Assembly: GCA_004794785.1 (NCBI GenBank)
Contig: SJOL01007501.1
Coordinates: 547,879 to 611,878, forward strand
From: Opisthorchis felineus
Lineage: Eukaryota; Platyhelminthes; Trematoda; Opisthorchiida; Opisthorchiidae
Reading direction: 5' to 3'
Length of the DNA stretch: 64,000 nt
Of the stretch, positions 27,497 to 40,934 are shown piece after piece; position 1 is the stretch's first letter, and each line of letters starts with the position of its first letter. The notes beneath the pieces are model-generated. The model made no database searches. It was not told the DNA's origin and saw only the letters and a list, made by a program, of their open reading frames with translations. Made by a program: the position numbers and the translations under genes.

Positions 27497-27859
27497 GTGG
27501 CGCTGAAACACATGTTCCTATCGTCGCTAACCACAATAACCAGATTCGATTGAATATCGGCGACCACTTAAGACTTGAATGTCCCGTTCACAGCACCTCG
27601 TCCGGGAGTTTGACTGACTTCGGTGAATCGGGGACCAACACAGTCCAACATGATGAGGGTTCTGGTGTGCTTTACCACTGGCGTGTACGCGACCGGCTTG
27701 ATTACACACTGGACTCAGATCCACGTTACCGATTCAGTCAGAACCGTCGAGTGCTTGAAGTCACTGTGCCGTTGGAGGTATCCGACTCGGGGACGTACAC
27801 GTGTACCGGAGTCACTGGATTTGGAAAAAGGGAGGTTACTTTTGAGGTTCATGTTCGAG
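27497..27859 (+). CDS. FGFRL1: FGFRL1/nou-darake-like receptor, Ig1 exon
   Basis: This exon encodes the first immunoglobulin domain of a fibroblast growth factor receptor-like protein, a single-pass surface protein with three Ig domains and no kinase. In planarians the family (nou-darake) restrains FGF-type signalling and limits brain tissue to the head. Seen here: strand-B cysteine in LRLECPV (TGT 27580-27582), core tryptophan in YHWRV, and the closing DSGTYTC motif (Cys at 27802-27804). Human FGFRL1 has VRLQCPV at the matching place. The exon is bounded by a polypyrimidine-AG acceptor (AG 27495-27496) and a GTAAG donor (27860), and both junctions are phase 1, usual for Ig exons. The open frame runs a little into the intron on both sides, so the splice sites, not the ORF ends, define the exon. 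No start codon or signal peptide is in it, so at least one upstream exon must exist. Confident of an Ig exon; the FGFRL assignment rests mainly on later exons. Confidence 0.85.
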
Positions 27860-28397
27860 GTAAGTTCCCCCCAAACACTGGCAAGGCTAGAGTAGATGGA
27901 TAATTGGGGTAGGCAGACTCAACGAATTTCTTGATGACACTTATGTACCGGTGGCTGACAGGTATGGTTGGATATCTCGGTTAAGAGAACATTCTTAGAA
28001 CTACTTACTGCGTTACGGTAATCAAAACTCTGCAATTTCATCTCGTGGTTTCATAACGACTAGCTGAAATAAATGGGTGTACACAAATACTCACATGTTG
28101 CTTTTCACTCTGAGTTGCGTACAGTGTTCTCTCAAGGTTGACCTTCTCGCTTACGGAGGCTCCTGACCTCTCCTAGGACAGCATACTCTCGTTAGGGGTC
28201 TCACACTAGGTCATGGCTGATGTGATTGGTGTCTCTTCGGATTGGTCTTACTATAGAACTACTGTCCCAGCTTCCAGTCCCATTTGAGTAAGAATTTGCA
28301 GCGAACATAAAGATTTTGCAGTACTTCTTTCGTTGAAAGAAACTTAGCCATACATTTGGTAATCACAGTCACTCCTTTGTCTACAACTTCTTTTTAG

Positions 28398-28454
28398 ATC
28401 CAGACTCCAACCTACTATGTGCCCCAACACCCCGAACCCATCAGAATGTCAAAG
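28398..28454 (+). CDS. FGFRL1: candidate 57-nt linker exon between Ig1 and Ig2 of the FGFRL-like gene
   Basis: A strong acceptor (CTTCTTTTTAG ending at 28397) and a GTATGT donor (28455) enclose exactly 57 nt that are open in the only frame compatible with the neighbours: phase 1 in, phase 1 out. Spliced to the Ig1 exon it reads HVR-DPDSNLLCAPTPRTHQNVK, then joins the Ig2 exon at an alanine codon. Vertebrate FGFRL1 and FGFRs have a short, poorly conserved linker (acid-box region in FGFRs) here, often on separate exons. Because the exon length is a multiple of three and symmetric, skipping it keeps the frame, so it could be alternative. It is short and has no conserved domain, so splice-site and phase agreement is the only support. 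Confidence 0.5.
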
Positions 28455-31400
28455 GTATGTTGACATTTTACTCTGGAGTTTATTTCATCTTGAGTTAGAC
28501 TCTTTTGTAAACCAGCTAAAACAGTTTCCCGTAATATATATCCCAATTAAAGATCTGTATTCGATGCGACGTGTAAGAATCGGCGCACTTTCAAACCCTC
28601 TGGCCAAGCAATATGCCAGACAGGAATATTGTCTGCATTCTGACAACCCATCAGATGCCTACAATGCAAGCAGAATGCACCTTACCAGTCACGCGTCATT
28701 CACATTGTTTCCCTTCTGGTCCATTATGATTACACGCCCACTTAGTGTGGTCCGCATTATTTCGTTTATCACCACTGTTTTTTTCTTCGTTCGTCAGCCT
28801 GTCCACCCGTCCAACTCGACACGCTCGTATTTAATGTCTCTCTTCATACCAGCTTGATGATCAAACCATTATTTCTTTTGAATTAAATCGTAGTCCATGA
28901 CACGCAACCGAACGAACTGATAACTCAACATCACCGATTTCTAACAGCACATCGACCTGTACCTATCATCTCTGCCTATCTAACTGGTATATTTTTGATG
29001 GCTTGCCTGTCAGGGCTACGGGTGTTCGATCAGCTGGCTGCCACGTTTGACAGGTTGGACATTGGTGAGACAGGAAACCTCCAACGGATGGATCAGCTGT
29101 CTTCCGTTCGCCTCGATTAGGTCACGTGATCAGTTTGTCTAAAGAGGAAATTTGGTAATATTTTGGACTGTTACTCGCTTGGTAATTAGATCTTCCAGAT
29201 GCTTTTCACATTCGGTTACCACTAGGCGGCTAACCTACAGCAAGTTTGTCTTGCATTCTTAAGATAACTACTGACAGGCTATCTGCTCAACTTAGTACAA
29301 ACGATGCACCTACGCGAATGAGAATATGATCCAAGAAACAAGACAGTTTACAGACTGAAAAATGACATTTTCTCAGCTTTTGGAAAGTGGTGCAACTGTC
29401 AAGGGGAACTCTCACCTGCAATCAACGGATTACCTGCATACCATGTTAACTTTCTAGGTCACACATGCTCGACATCCTAAAACTTTCTAATGGGAATTTT
29501 TATTGCGTGGATGGAAGTATTCGCACGAAAAACTAGTGGATTTCTGCAAGGACCGGTATGGTGCTGTAGACCAACTTAGTTCTACTGGCCCGTACACGGA
29601 TATTTTGTTACCATGAGTTCATATCCCGTTTGCGGAGATCTACAAAGGGACGGTAGCCTTTTGCGGCGTCCATGTTCAGTCGAAGTGGAAGGTTTTGGAG
29701 GCGCACGGGAGCTACCAGGTAGTTGTAGCTCACTGGAATACCCAAACAAAACGCTTCATGACTGCTTTCACTGCCTCAGTATCGAAATTCCCGCTGCGCT
29801 GGACTTAATGCTACGCTACAAACATTTGTACTCCTTGGAAGACGTGAACTTATGCTTGATGGTTTCACACTACTACAGGGTGCCGCTCGCCTTCTCCTGA
29901 GGAAATCAAGTACCTTCCGGATTTCTACCAGCACTCTTGGTCTTCGCTGGCCGGAATCTCCATGGCTTTCATCCTTAATTTTAGGCTGGTTTAACAACAA
30001 CTTCGTGAACCCCATGAGCTTCATTTGCGTATAGTTTGAATAAGAGTTCAGTAAATGATGGTGTTTAACAGGGATGAACTTATGTCAGAAACAGCTGAGA
30101 TAGCCGAATGATACAGCACTTCTAGTCAAAGATAAACAAACGTGTGCCCATAAGCTGTCCCCGACTGAACAGTGGACAGTTTTCACATGACCTGAGATCT
30201 CATCGTCAAATCACTGGCTGCTTATCCATCAGGCATTCCCATCAAGTGGTGTGTCCCACCAACTCTCGTTTACCCCCAAATCAATACACCTAGCAGGTTA
30301 AGATTAGGTCGCTGGGATGTGAACGAGTCTCTCTGCTGTTAATGTAGCAACGAAGCGAATCCCATGTGAGTGTTTCATCAGTTCGATTCCCTGTGGGCAA
30401 ATCACCCAGATTAATGCGCCAGGTCGCATCAGACGTTGGCGATACCCTTTTGTATATATCCTCAGCAGACATTGCTATACTACAAGTCTGTCATTACGAA
30501 TGTCTCTTCCCGACTTCACGTGGGCTAATTAAGCTGGACGTTTGATTTACCGGAAGTGCAGAGCAATCTCGATATTGGAAGATGGAAAGACTGAAGTAGT
30601 TCGAACAGGTACGAAACCGTATTCGGTTGCCTATAGTGTGCAAAGTATCAGCATTTCCCCGGGTTTTATGTTCTGAAGCCAGTCGTAAAACATCTACGCG
30701 CAAATTCATCAAATTGATCATCCCGATTTGTTTTCGTTAATAAAGGGCTCCAAGTTCGGAAGGGTTAAAAACACTATAGCCATTTATCGTGACATGATAA
30801 ACGGAGATTGGTCATTGAACAATTTTATCCAAATCACAGTCCCCCAAACAGTTCTCTTGTCCTGGCGCGATTATATCGATTAGTCCACCGTAAAACAGAA
30901 CCGAGTCCCATACTTGTCATAACCCATCAGCAGTACACACATCGAGAGTGTGACCTCAGTTCTTCTGAAATGCCAAGGGAGCATAATGTTATCATTACTC
31001 CAACAGCACAGGAGGAACGTCCTTCAGCTGTGAACTGTTGAAAGTAATCGCACTAAAGCTATGCATCTCATTAGTTCGACAGCCCTGACGAATACCAGGT
31101 AAGTGTCTTGGTTGCCCTGATCGATCCTTTCAACTGTGGACAGCAAAACCCCAGGTCATTGTCATCATTTTTAGTGTGAACTAAGCAGACTAGTCGCACC
31201 AGCACAAACGGGAAAATTTTACAAGTGAAGGTAATGTGGATGCCAATTTAAATTGAGGTTTTAAACTAACCACAAATAATTGGTGGAACTCCTGCAATTT
31301 TCACCTTAAAAATAGTAATGGAGTCGGCATTTTTGTATGTTGTGTGAATGTTAGATCCAGAATGACATTTCGCCCTTAAGACAGCGATCTAAATTCGTAT

Positions 31401-32214
31401 AGGTGTAAACTAGGCCACTACTGACGAGACCAGTCTATCCAGCCAGCCCTTGGTGACATAGATTGGGGTTTTGCTGTTGCGAAGGACGTCGTCACAAACA
31501 GGTTTCACCTTCATTTGTGAATTGGATTACTGTTACCGGTTGACTTAGCTGAATCTCACCTCACTCCCTCTCTCATAGCATATTCAAATGCATCAAAACA
31601 CTCGTTTGAGAACTGTTGTCCTCCATACTGGGTCCTTATTGGTCATAACACAGTGCGGCCTACTCAGTGTATGCATACATTGAGCATGTGTTGAGTGCGT
31701 TCATCCGGTCTATAGGGTAAAACACTAGATAAGTTGGTTTTCTTGTTCACTGAAAGAGATAAATGCGGGCCTAGTCAGCTGTTGACTGGTCTTCCATACC
31801 AATGGGTTTGATTGATATAAAGAAAACGTTGGAGAATCTGCAGATAACTGTTAAATCGTGCTTACAAAAAATCATTCGCACCCCATCGTTATTTTTAGCT
31901 CCAGTCCAAATAATTATTCGTTCTATTGTCTCCATAACTCAGTCGATTACACCGGCTGTCTCTCTCCGTACACAATGTCTAGAAACGCCACATTCGACGT
32001 AGATAAAAGTAAAAACCGATAACGAAACGGAGAAAATCGTCAGACTCCAATGGAGTACCCAGGGTGACGATTGGTAGAGGCACATAATTTAGTCAATTTG
32101 AGTCATTTGACATCTCAGTACTTTTGTTTTACACACAATTGCAGCTCAGTCCGAGCAATGATCGACAGTGTTTAATGTCATCTTATAAATTCGTTGTCTA
32201 TTCTGTTTGTACAG

Positions 32215-32499
32215 CCCCTTGTTTTCTGGATCCGCTATTGAAACAAAATCCAGTGATAACCGTCGAACAACCAGTTGGTTCTACGGTCAAATTAAACTGC
32301 GAAGCCGATGGAACCGAGCCTATTCGTTACCGCTGGTTTATGGGCAACACTGTCGCGGACTGGATCACGACAAGTCAGGGTGCACGTGGACCTATACTTA
32401 CAATCGATCATGTGGGTCGCGAGCACACGGGACACTACACTTGTCAGGTGTCCAACATCGGCGGGAGTTTGAACTACACCTATCGTCTTGTTGTTACTG
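32215..32499 (+). CDS. FGFRL1: FGFRL1/nou-darake-like receptor, Ig2 exon
   Basis: Encodes the second Ig domain, the main ligand and heparin-binding module in the FGFR family. Visible landmarks are VEQPVGSTVKLNC (first Cys), RYRWFMG (core Trp) and GHYTCQVSNIGGSLNYTYRL (second Cys and strand G). Human FGFRL1 reads VARPVGSSVRLKC and [20 protein letters not shown] at these places, a close match over the whole domain. Acceptor AG is 32213-32214 (TTTGTACAG), donor GT is 32500-32501 (GGTAAGC), and both junctions are phase 1. The intron upstream is about 3.8 kb from the linker exon, the one downstream about 5.2 kb. Both are free of other recognised exons; the downstream one carries an interspersed repeat (33.4 kb). 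Confidence 0.9.
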
Positions 32500-33397
32500 G
32501 TAAGCACATATTTCCCTCATCTCCACACTTGCCGATGCAGCATCTTCGAACCCTTCTAGGAATCCGCTGAGTTTGTGGTTTCACCAACTCGGGTGAATCC
32601 AAGCTATTTGTTTGATTTCCTGTGGTTCATTTTTTCAGTAAAACTCTTCTGTGGAACTAGAGAATAAGGCCGCAAATGGGATCACGTGCTGCAGGAGATA
32701 GCTCCACTTTGTTACCTAAATAGTAAATCGAAAATACTAACTTCAGATAACAGAACACAACTTCTTCGGTACTACAGAAGGTGGGTAAATGGGTTCTTGT
32801 GAACAGTTGAACATCTAGAAGAATCCTGAATTGCTTCAAAACCACCTGTGTTAGTTAGACAGGAATCCAGGTACAAATAATGCAGACAAAATGCCACGCA
32901 AGGCTTCCGCTTATAGTCGTCAGTCTTACAGCTGGCCAGGCCAGGTTGCATGCCGACTTTTTCAGGGATACGAATAAGACCTACCATACGACTTGGTTAA
33001 ATTGTCAGCACTGACGACGACATCGTCCAGCACAAAATTCCAACAGAACTATACCGTATCCTTAGTCACACTGGTCACTGAGCTTCCTTGGCTGGGCTGG
33101 AAGACAATATTGAAAAGACAAAATTTATTACCACAGCCAAAGGGGCCAATCCAGGCCAGTGATTCTCAGGACCCACAAACCAAAACGATTCCGTTTGGGT
33201 ACCTGAGTTAAATCATTCTATGTAGGCGTTCCGGAAGAGCTTCATGCAGCTCCACACACTGCTCCATGGAAAAGCTCAGAAATAGGCTTTTGAACTAAGA
33301 CGGCCCATATTGACGTTCACTTGTAAGACCTGGACTTTATGGGTGTGCCGATCCTAGTAGGCTCGAATTATCTGACCACTAGTGTTTAAAATTAGGC

Positions 33398-33740
33398 GTA
33401 ATACGCTACTCATAAGGTTTCTGAAATCTCCCCGACAGCCCATGACCGGTTTCGCCCTTCTTGGGGCCACCAAGGTAGGCGCAGCCCCCGAGTTTCCGTC
33501 AACTTTATGTTCCACTTGAAACCAAATTACACGAAGTTAAGGGGAAATACACTCATTTGCAAACAAATTTGGTTTTGCGATATACTCACCTAAAACCCAG
33601 CTGAATCTCTCGTTTGTGATGTTTCCAGGCAACTGAATGTGCTGCACCAGGCCGCCTCATGTTTCAGTTGGTACGATTTTCGAGGTATCGCGATAGATGT
33701 ATATACGTAATGCAATACTCATAAGGTTGCTGAGGTTGCT
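33398..33740 (-). repeat. hammerhead repeat family, one unit plus start of the next
   Basis: The word ACTCATAAGGTT starts at 33408 and again at 33717, giving a unit of 309 bp followed by the first 20 or so bases of another. The hammerhead core on the minus strand is mutated (CTTGGTGG for CTGATGAG), although helix II, GAAA, ACCGGT and GTC survive. It lies in the FGFRL intron between Ig2 and Ig3. Confidence 0.8.
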
Positions 33741-34169
33741 CTGCTATAACCGTACAACCTATTGTGCTTTATCAGCAACAGCGGCTTTGGACACCTCTGT
33801 AATTGACTCATCCTTTTCTTCTGGACTATCCAAAAAATTAACAGTAGTGTGAGCAGATTTTTTGGTTTTCAAATGAGATTTCGTCCTGACAGTGGGGCCA
33901 ATCAATGCTGAAAGAAGCAATACACGGCCATTTTATCCTTGTTAGGAATCATCAGCAGTGCGCATCTCACGAAACTCAGAGAGTTTAGAACCAATGACCT
34001 TCAAGCCAGGGGTTGAACACCTAGCAGTTCCACCTCGAGCGTTTGAACAGCCTTGTGGTTGACTAGTTCTCCCAGAAGTGTAAACTTCTAGCACATCGTA
34101 GGAGTTCTGTAGTGTGCTCAATAGAGACCCAGAAAATTCTCAGTTACTGGCTTCTCAACCAGAAATCTG

Positions 34170-34400
34170 GTTCATTTATTTATAGCTTAAATGCCTGTGT
34201 ATTATGCCGGCCAGCGGCTGTAACCGACACACGAGAGGTCGCAGGTTCGTATCCCTTGCCCGACTTTAAACACCCTAGGTTGTTGTGACTTTCTTGAATG
34301 AAACACGGTACAGATAACCGTCCAATACCTGGGTAACACTCCACTCCTGCTGCCGAACTGCACCAGCATCCTAGGCTACAAACCGTTAAATAAGTTAGTC
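34170..34400 (+). mobile_element. possible tRNA-derived SINE
   Basis: GCAGGTTCGTATCCC (34240-34254) is close to a polymerase III B box and is preceded by a GC-rich, tRNA-length segment with no clear A box. About 150 bp of non-coding sequence follows. The 155-codon minus-strand frame here overlaps this tRNA-like head and is not a gene. Confidence 0.3.
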
Positions 34401-37400
34401 TATTAATCGACCACAAGGAAATGTCCCGTTGACAGCGTGTATGCCCGAAGCAGTGCGTTCGGTTTTCACCGGAAAGCCTTTGTACGTGATGCCAACCGTA
34501 TTGCACACACCCTCCCGTTCTCTCCAACTCCCTTAAATAGCTCCGGTTAACAGTCCACCTGTGTCTTCCTCTGCAACTGGTATGGTATCTCGTATAATCG
34601 ATTTCCGTCCATTTAAAGCTCCTGACAAATGTATATTCCGATTTCATTTGCTCTATTCAGGTCCAGATTGTTATCAGCCCTATCTAACTTAAGGAAAGTA
34701 ACTACCAGATTGTACATCTTATGCTATTCTTCCATACCGTCTGGGAAAATTTCTGAGATGTTACTCATCACAAACTGATCTGCCAGCAAATGAAACACTT
34801 TTTGCATACACAACGCCCTAATTTTTCACTCAGACGGGTAACGGGTTTTAGGAGGGACAAGTTTAATACTGCTGGACGAAAGCCTATGGTTCAGTGGAAA
34901 ACCCCGTTTGAGATGTTTTTCCGTCATAAGAATGTAAGTGAATGAAGTCATCAAGAGTTATGACACAGCTTTAGCAAAGTCCATTTGCGTTTGAACAAGC
35001 TATGAAGAGTGTCCGGAGCAATCTGAGTTCAAGAATCCCTAGACAAATTCCAACCCCAACAGTGTGATGAGAGGTCTGAGTAGAATAGCGGACATACTTT
35101 TACAAGGCAATCATATTATGAATAAACACATAAGTTTTAGAGTGGACAAACTTCTAAACGTATCTTGTTTTTGAGTAGGACGTGAAATAAGACTATTGAT
35201 TAATGCAGGAATTGCTGGACCTGAGGATGCATGATTTCATTGAGGACCTTGTTAGCCTTTCCTCCCCCGCGCTATCGGAATAGAACGAAAAAATAATATT
35301 TACCGGAAGATTGATGCTATTCTATCGTCACTGTTGTCTCGAAATATGAAATTACAAACGGCTGGCTTTTTTTGTAGAATCTACTAAGTCCGTGTGTTTA
35401 TATTTTTCAAAACAGTCATTGATCCCGACTGGCCAGCGTCAATGTGTTTCCTTAATTCAACATTATTAGCCCTTAAGTTTCGTGGCAGACAATCCCGGTC
35501 ATTTCGTCCACTTGCAAACCCACCAAATAAAAGCGTGATCTAGATTAGTAAATTGCTTGAGTCCAGTGTGTGTTACCTGAATTTCCGTTTGATGGGGGGA
35601 TCTCTTGGTCGATAATCGTTCATAGATAACTGCCGCCTTGGTGGACCCAGGGTTTTTCTGTAACACGTTCTGATGAATGAGTAGTTCTCATGAAAAGTCA
35701 TTCTGTTTGTGAGATTAGGGCAAAAGCTGCAACACTTTGATTGAACGTACAAAAGGGTTGTTTGGTAGAAGGACACATGTGCACACTAAACGTCCCAAAT
35801 GCATTTGTGCTAGGCTCGTATTTTGAAGCAACAGAATGCTTGGCTCCGCCCAAACAGAAAAACGCCTACTTCAGCCTCGGTGTTCACGGACTAACCGCGG
35901 ACAACCCTATCTGTCATGATTAGCTAGTATCAATGAACAGTAGTTGGTCCTTTCAACCCAGAAAGTGGCTAAATCGTCAAAACTAACCTAGCAAATTTTA
36001 CGGAGCTTCTTGGAACATCAGGCTGGGCCAGTGTTGCGGACTATCGTTAGCTGTCGCCCTGGCAAATCAGGGCACTGAGGTAAAGTTGTACCGTTATAAA
36101 CAAAGTCCATTTACTGGAAAAAAATATTAAACCTGGTGCACCCAAGCGTTTTGCTTAACATTGTTGATGAATGACTCTCCCGTATGACTCACTCATAGGC
36201 CCATTCCCCTCCCTCTCCGCACATTATACGTTGCCAACATCCCAATATATACGGAAGGCGTGACGCGGGCACCAGGGATTATGTCAATCAAAACAATGAA
36301 TCTCCACAAGTTTTACCAGAGATGAATCGGCTTGTGTGCATGCACGTATACACGAGTGCTGGTGATCCTGATTAGCTTTCAGTCTCACCTACCGATGAGT
36401 TATCAAACCGAAACTGTATGTTGACAGAATTTGTAAAAAGTTACTTTCTTGACGGACAGATATTAGTGGACACATTCAGGCAGTGAAGTGTTGCGTTAAA
36501 CAGCAGTGGGCAGCGAGTGGTGGTGCTGGTGATTCGACGGGAGATGGACGGATGTGACAGCTGGTAGCTAACTGCGCAGCTTGGGCCAATCGAAATCATT
36601 CAGTCTGATAAAATCTCCTCGCGTGATTGACAGAAGGCGCTCGTGCTGCTGTCGGCTTGCCTTCGTTAAAGGTGCATCCAATTTTTTCATCTACCAGGTT
36701 AAGCGAATTGGTTTGCTTTTGAATTCTGTGTTTATATTCATACCTGACTACTTGCCCTGCATTCAAATGTATACATTGGATGATTTCGGACGTGGCCGTT
36801 CAGGCGTGGAAGGGACAACTTATTTGCTCACTTGAAGAGTCAGCTGAGGTCAACAGGGGTAGTTATTGTTTGGATCGTGTGCATCCACCGTGTCAGTGGA
36901 AACAAGACACTATCATTCCGAGAAAGTGTCTCTGAGTCAAGTGTTTAGTCCGTGCAGTGAAACCGGTAAGGTCTGTCGAGTGCCATCACTGGACACATGA
37001 AATGTCCCTAGCAGTTGGTTTTCAAGAGAGAACAAAAGCCTGTTATTTGTGGCTGAAGCGAGAATGCCCTGGAATCGCTTAGTCTGTCAGTCTGACAGTC
37101 AGAAACAGTCGCTTCTTGTCCAGGAACTAAGAAGAGAGAAAGAGTTGGATAAATACGATCGTCAACATGTCAACGGAACGTAGTTGGAGTTTAAGGTCGT
37201 CGGTTGCGGATCCTAACAGACCCAGTCAGTCTGACTGCACAAAGCAGATCGTCCGATGGAACCAAGTCAAGCGGAATACCCTCAGTTCTCTTATTCCACA
37301 CAATTCCCACGTCACCAACCCAAAAAGGTGCCGCTTTTGGATCACCCGAAAACCGAGAGAATACCCTGACCTAACTTGGCTTTGGGCCGTTTTTAGATGC

Positions 37401-37733
37401 GTTACCGCACCCGCACGCGCTCTTGCACCCAGGAGATCATCACATAGATGGTAACTCTGGTCAGTGTGTAGGTGGTTGCTACATAGTCGGGTAACTTTTA
37501 CGATAACATTACAAAGATCGGGACATTTTTTCCTATAAACAATCAAACTTCTGTTTCGGTAAGGACGTCAGCGCAGAATTCCGAATGTGACCACAACGTA
37601 TTGAGATTTGTCAGGTGAGCATACAAGGATAGATCACACGGGATTGTTGGATATGACATCGTTTTTAAATTTCCCTCCAGGTCTTTCAGAGGAAATGCTT
37701 AGTCCCTTTTCTATTTTTTTACCTCTTTCACAG

Positions 37734-37852
37734 AGCTTCCTTCTGCGACACCAAAAATTATCGGCACTGTGAGGAACTACACGTTTACCAGCGACGCGAG
37801 CGCTTCACTTACTGCCCAGATTCAATGTGCCTGTGATGAGCCTGTAATACAG
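37734..37852 (+). CDS. FGFRL1: FGFRL1/nou-darake-like receptor, first half of Ig3
   Basis: A 119-nt exon for the Ig2-Ig3 linker and the first strands of Ig3. It begins in phase 1 after CTCTTTCACAG (AG 37732-37733) and ends in phase 0 before GTATGC (37853). The translation starts ELPSATPKIIGTVRNYTF and ends IQCACDEPVIQ, supplying the first Ig3 cysteine. Human FGFRL1 has CKVRSDVKPVIQ followed by WLKRVE, and here PVIQ ends this exon while WLKRVE opens the next, so the intron sits between Gln and Trp. That position differs from the IIIa/IIIb-c boundary of vertebrate FGFR genes, which lies further downstream. The next intron is about 8.1 kb and holds several hammerhead-type repeats. Confidence 0.85.
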
Positions 37853-38247
37853 GTATGCACCTAGTATAGTTTCTTGTCAGACAACAAACGTTTTGACGGC
37901 TCTCAACTACGAGCGTATTACGCTGTTTCACATAGTTCTCAGTGTGGATGGGTTGTAATGCATTTGTCTGAGATTGGTGGGTTTTTATATCCAGAAACTG
38001 TCTTTCGCCTAATCTGTGTTACCGTACCCTACTGTATCGTGGTTCACATCTCGCATCCTTAACTCTCGGTGGGTTTTCATTCAAACCATATCTACTTCCT
38101 ACTACAGACGGGGCTTTGATGTTTATTTGTGTGCAAATAAAGTGCTTTGTCTAGAAAACACAGTGTAATTAGTAGTAAATGTTGGATTGCTAATAGATTA
38201 TTGTTATTACTATTGGTATTACTAAAGTAATAGATTTTCTCGACCCT

Positions 38248-38712
38248 CTGAGTAGTGTGTTCCGTCGAGAAAATGTACAACATTGTCACGAATATCGTCC
38301 CACCTGGAACATTAAGGGCCTTTTTGCAGCACATTCAGCTGGGGAAAATCACTAACGAAAAATTCAGCTGGGATTCACCTGGGACTCCCCTGAAAACCAA
38401 ATTGCCTTCCAAATGAGTGCACTTATCGAAATTAACACATCCTGTCTTGAAAGGTCTCGTTCATATTGCTGCCGGAAAATCTTGAAGAGTCCACTAAAGG
38501 TTTCGCCTTTCCTGGGGTTCAACAGGTAGGCGCAGTCTCCAAGTTTCTCTCAACCTTCTGTTCCGCTTCAACCTAAATTGTACGAAATTGGCCAAATGCA
38601 CTCATTTGCACATGAAGACGGTTCTAATGGAAGACTCCTTGTTTAACGGAATGTGCAGCACAAAGGCAACCTCATGTTTCAGTTTGTACGTTATTCGAGA
38701 CATCGCAGTAAA
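38248..38712. repeat. hammerhead repeat family, inverted pair
   Basis: A plus-oriented unit without a hammerhead block (38248-38425) faces a minus-oriented unit (38480-38712). The second has a recognisable but mutated core (CTGTTGA for CTGATGA). They lie in the intron that splits Ig3. Confidence 0.65.
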
Positions 38713-38825
38713 CGTCCCTGAGGGAACACACTTCTCACTATTTATTATTTCCTAATTATTAATTGAAAAGTAAATAAAACGGACAAAATATTGCAGAGTA
38801 TACATCGTGCCACTAAGGGATTTTC

Positions 38826-38842
38826 GGGGGGGGGGGGGGGGG
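38826..38842. repeat. G17 homopolymer
   Basis: Seventeen consecutive G, next to one of the hammerhead repeats and within the FGFRL intron; the exact length is prone to sequencing error. Confidence 0.9.
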
Positions 38843-39594
38843 TACCCATATGGCTCGTGCTTTGAAGTTCGGGAAGGTGAATGATGTTTGAACGTTTACT
38901 TACGAAATTCACCTGCTGGTTCTGAGGCATGGCGCCCAACAACTGATCCTTTTAACGTTTGTGTGAAACTACTGCTTAGGAAAAGTGTCCCACACTACTG
39001 TGTTTTACAAATCCGCGTAGTCTTTTTCAGCTTCATCGGAAATTTTCCATCACCTTTAATTGGATCACATACTACTGAAGATTTGCCCCTCCCCATAGGC
39101 CTGAAAGCGTCTATTACGCACTTGGAATACATCTAAAAACGGGTTCGGCATATATTGAGGCTTAAACCATGAGAAAAATTTTTTGAAAGCCCAAAAAGCC
39201 CACCTTTCACCATGGGCTTTGGAACTTACCTCTCTATGGTACTGGAGACTTTTAAGCAAAAGTCAGATATGCTCTGACAATGGATTTGTCACAAAGAACT
39301 CCTCCGAACCGGACAATAGGTTAGATGTAACACGCAGCTCATCGTGAAGTGAGTGCACTTGAAGCACTGCTGGTGGTCACATTTCATCCCCCTGTCGAGC
39401 AGAATTGACAGCTTGGGTAAAGGGGGTACCAGTTACATCGGAATGAGGCTAAAGGACAAGGACAGCTGTAAAAAACGGGGCAGTTCGCTATGGGTCCAAG
39501 TCAGGAATTCGAGCAATGTGGGATTTTATTTATGTCATATAACATTCATCTCCATTCTGAATTTCTTCCCATTCTGCTATGAAAGCAACGAAAC

Positions 39595-39820
39595 GCCATA
39601 TGCTCTCATTTACACACTAATTTGGTTTCAACAGAAGGCTTAGCGGAATCCACTTGGAACCCTCGTTTACAATTGTCTTTCTAGATGAATGTGCCCATGT
39701 TTCACTTGGTAAGATATTCCAGATGCCGTAGTGCACTGTCTAGATTACCATACTACTAATGAGGTTGCTGAAAACTCCCGCAAGAATCCTCAGCAGCCTT
39801 ATTAGTAGTGTGTTGCGCCG
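39595..39820. repeat. hammerhead repeat family, diverged fragment with inverted ends
   Basis: A middle segment runs into CTACTAATGAGGTTGCTGAA (39768) and the opposite-strand end CAGCAGCCTTATTAGTAGTG (39795), giving a short terminal hairpin of about 25 bp arms. Confidence 0.6.
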
Positions 39821-40934
39821 AAGACTTAAAGTACTTCCACATGTTTGGGATTTAATCACCTGCTTGAGTGGGTAATCTGCTCCTCATCATGTTTCCAAAG
39901 AAGTCTTGCCATTCACTGATGTCCGAGAGATTTGCCAGAATTTATGCTTACGTGAAACGCGGTGCCGGAAATTCAAACTGGCTGAAGATAGGAGGGGGCT
40001 TTGTGATGCGTAAGACCAATAGCATACGATAAGGACATGCATAACTCCATTAGTGACCGGACAGGACCCATATCTCATTACCCAACACATGAAAATTGTT
40101 TCCTCATTTGCATACTATCGGAAACGAACGATACCTTTCACAATGAAATACCGTTAATCTTCTCACCATCTACGGAAACCAATGACCGTTCCGAAAACAG
40201 GCACTGATCATTCATCTCTGCCCAGCATGAGACAAAACAAGTATGTTGTGGACTCGAGCCCTTTTAAAGGATGTTCTCCAAAATAAGCTGTCAGGAACGA
40301 TTGCTTAGCCTCAAACATGTGCAGTTGAATTCTCCATGCAACTTCCAGACAGACTGATATGTGGTATCTGTCATTTCCATCCAAGATATGTCCTCTCACT
40401 CATAATCTGTGTATTTGGACTTCGCCTCCCCGGGATTGCTGAATTCCTTATACCGTGAATCAGTGTAGTTTTTCGGTTTTATGGTTCACTGGCTTGTATT
40501 CGATGTATGATGCATCCCATGCTGTAGACGTGATGTATTTCGTCAGTTTTGTAATACCTCACTTCGATACCGAGTCGCATTCGTTCAAACGGGAGAATTT
40601 TTTCAAGCCGGTCATGAAACAGTTCGTTAGAGCCAGAAATTCGCTGTCCTCAATCCATCGCATGCAGTAAAACCGGGCCAAGTTCACTGGTACTTAAGTT
40701 TCCTTTGTACATTCCTTATTCTAGCGGTATTCTGCTCTATTCGGTGGTGGTTGCTATTCGCCCTAGAAACCATGTTGCTTCCGATCCCAGCCATCAGAGT
40801 TTTGTCGTCGAGATCATTACGTTTATATTACTGGAAACGTGAAAAGTAATCAAACTTTTAAGAGATTAAGTTTCACCAAGCAGATATTTGTGTGTGCTGT
40901 GCTAAGTTCACCTCGCACTTCAGTTGAGACGATA

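Noticed and set aside
30099..30140. tRNA A-box-like word GATAGCCGAATGATACAGCA
   Set aside because: No B box at the required distance and no cloverleaf.
34180..34647. 155-codon minus-strand open frame
   Set aside because: It overlaps a polymerase III B-box-like sequence on the other strand and shows no domain; likely a repeat.
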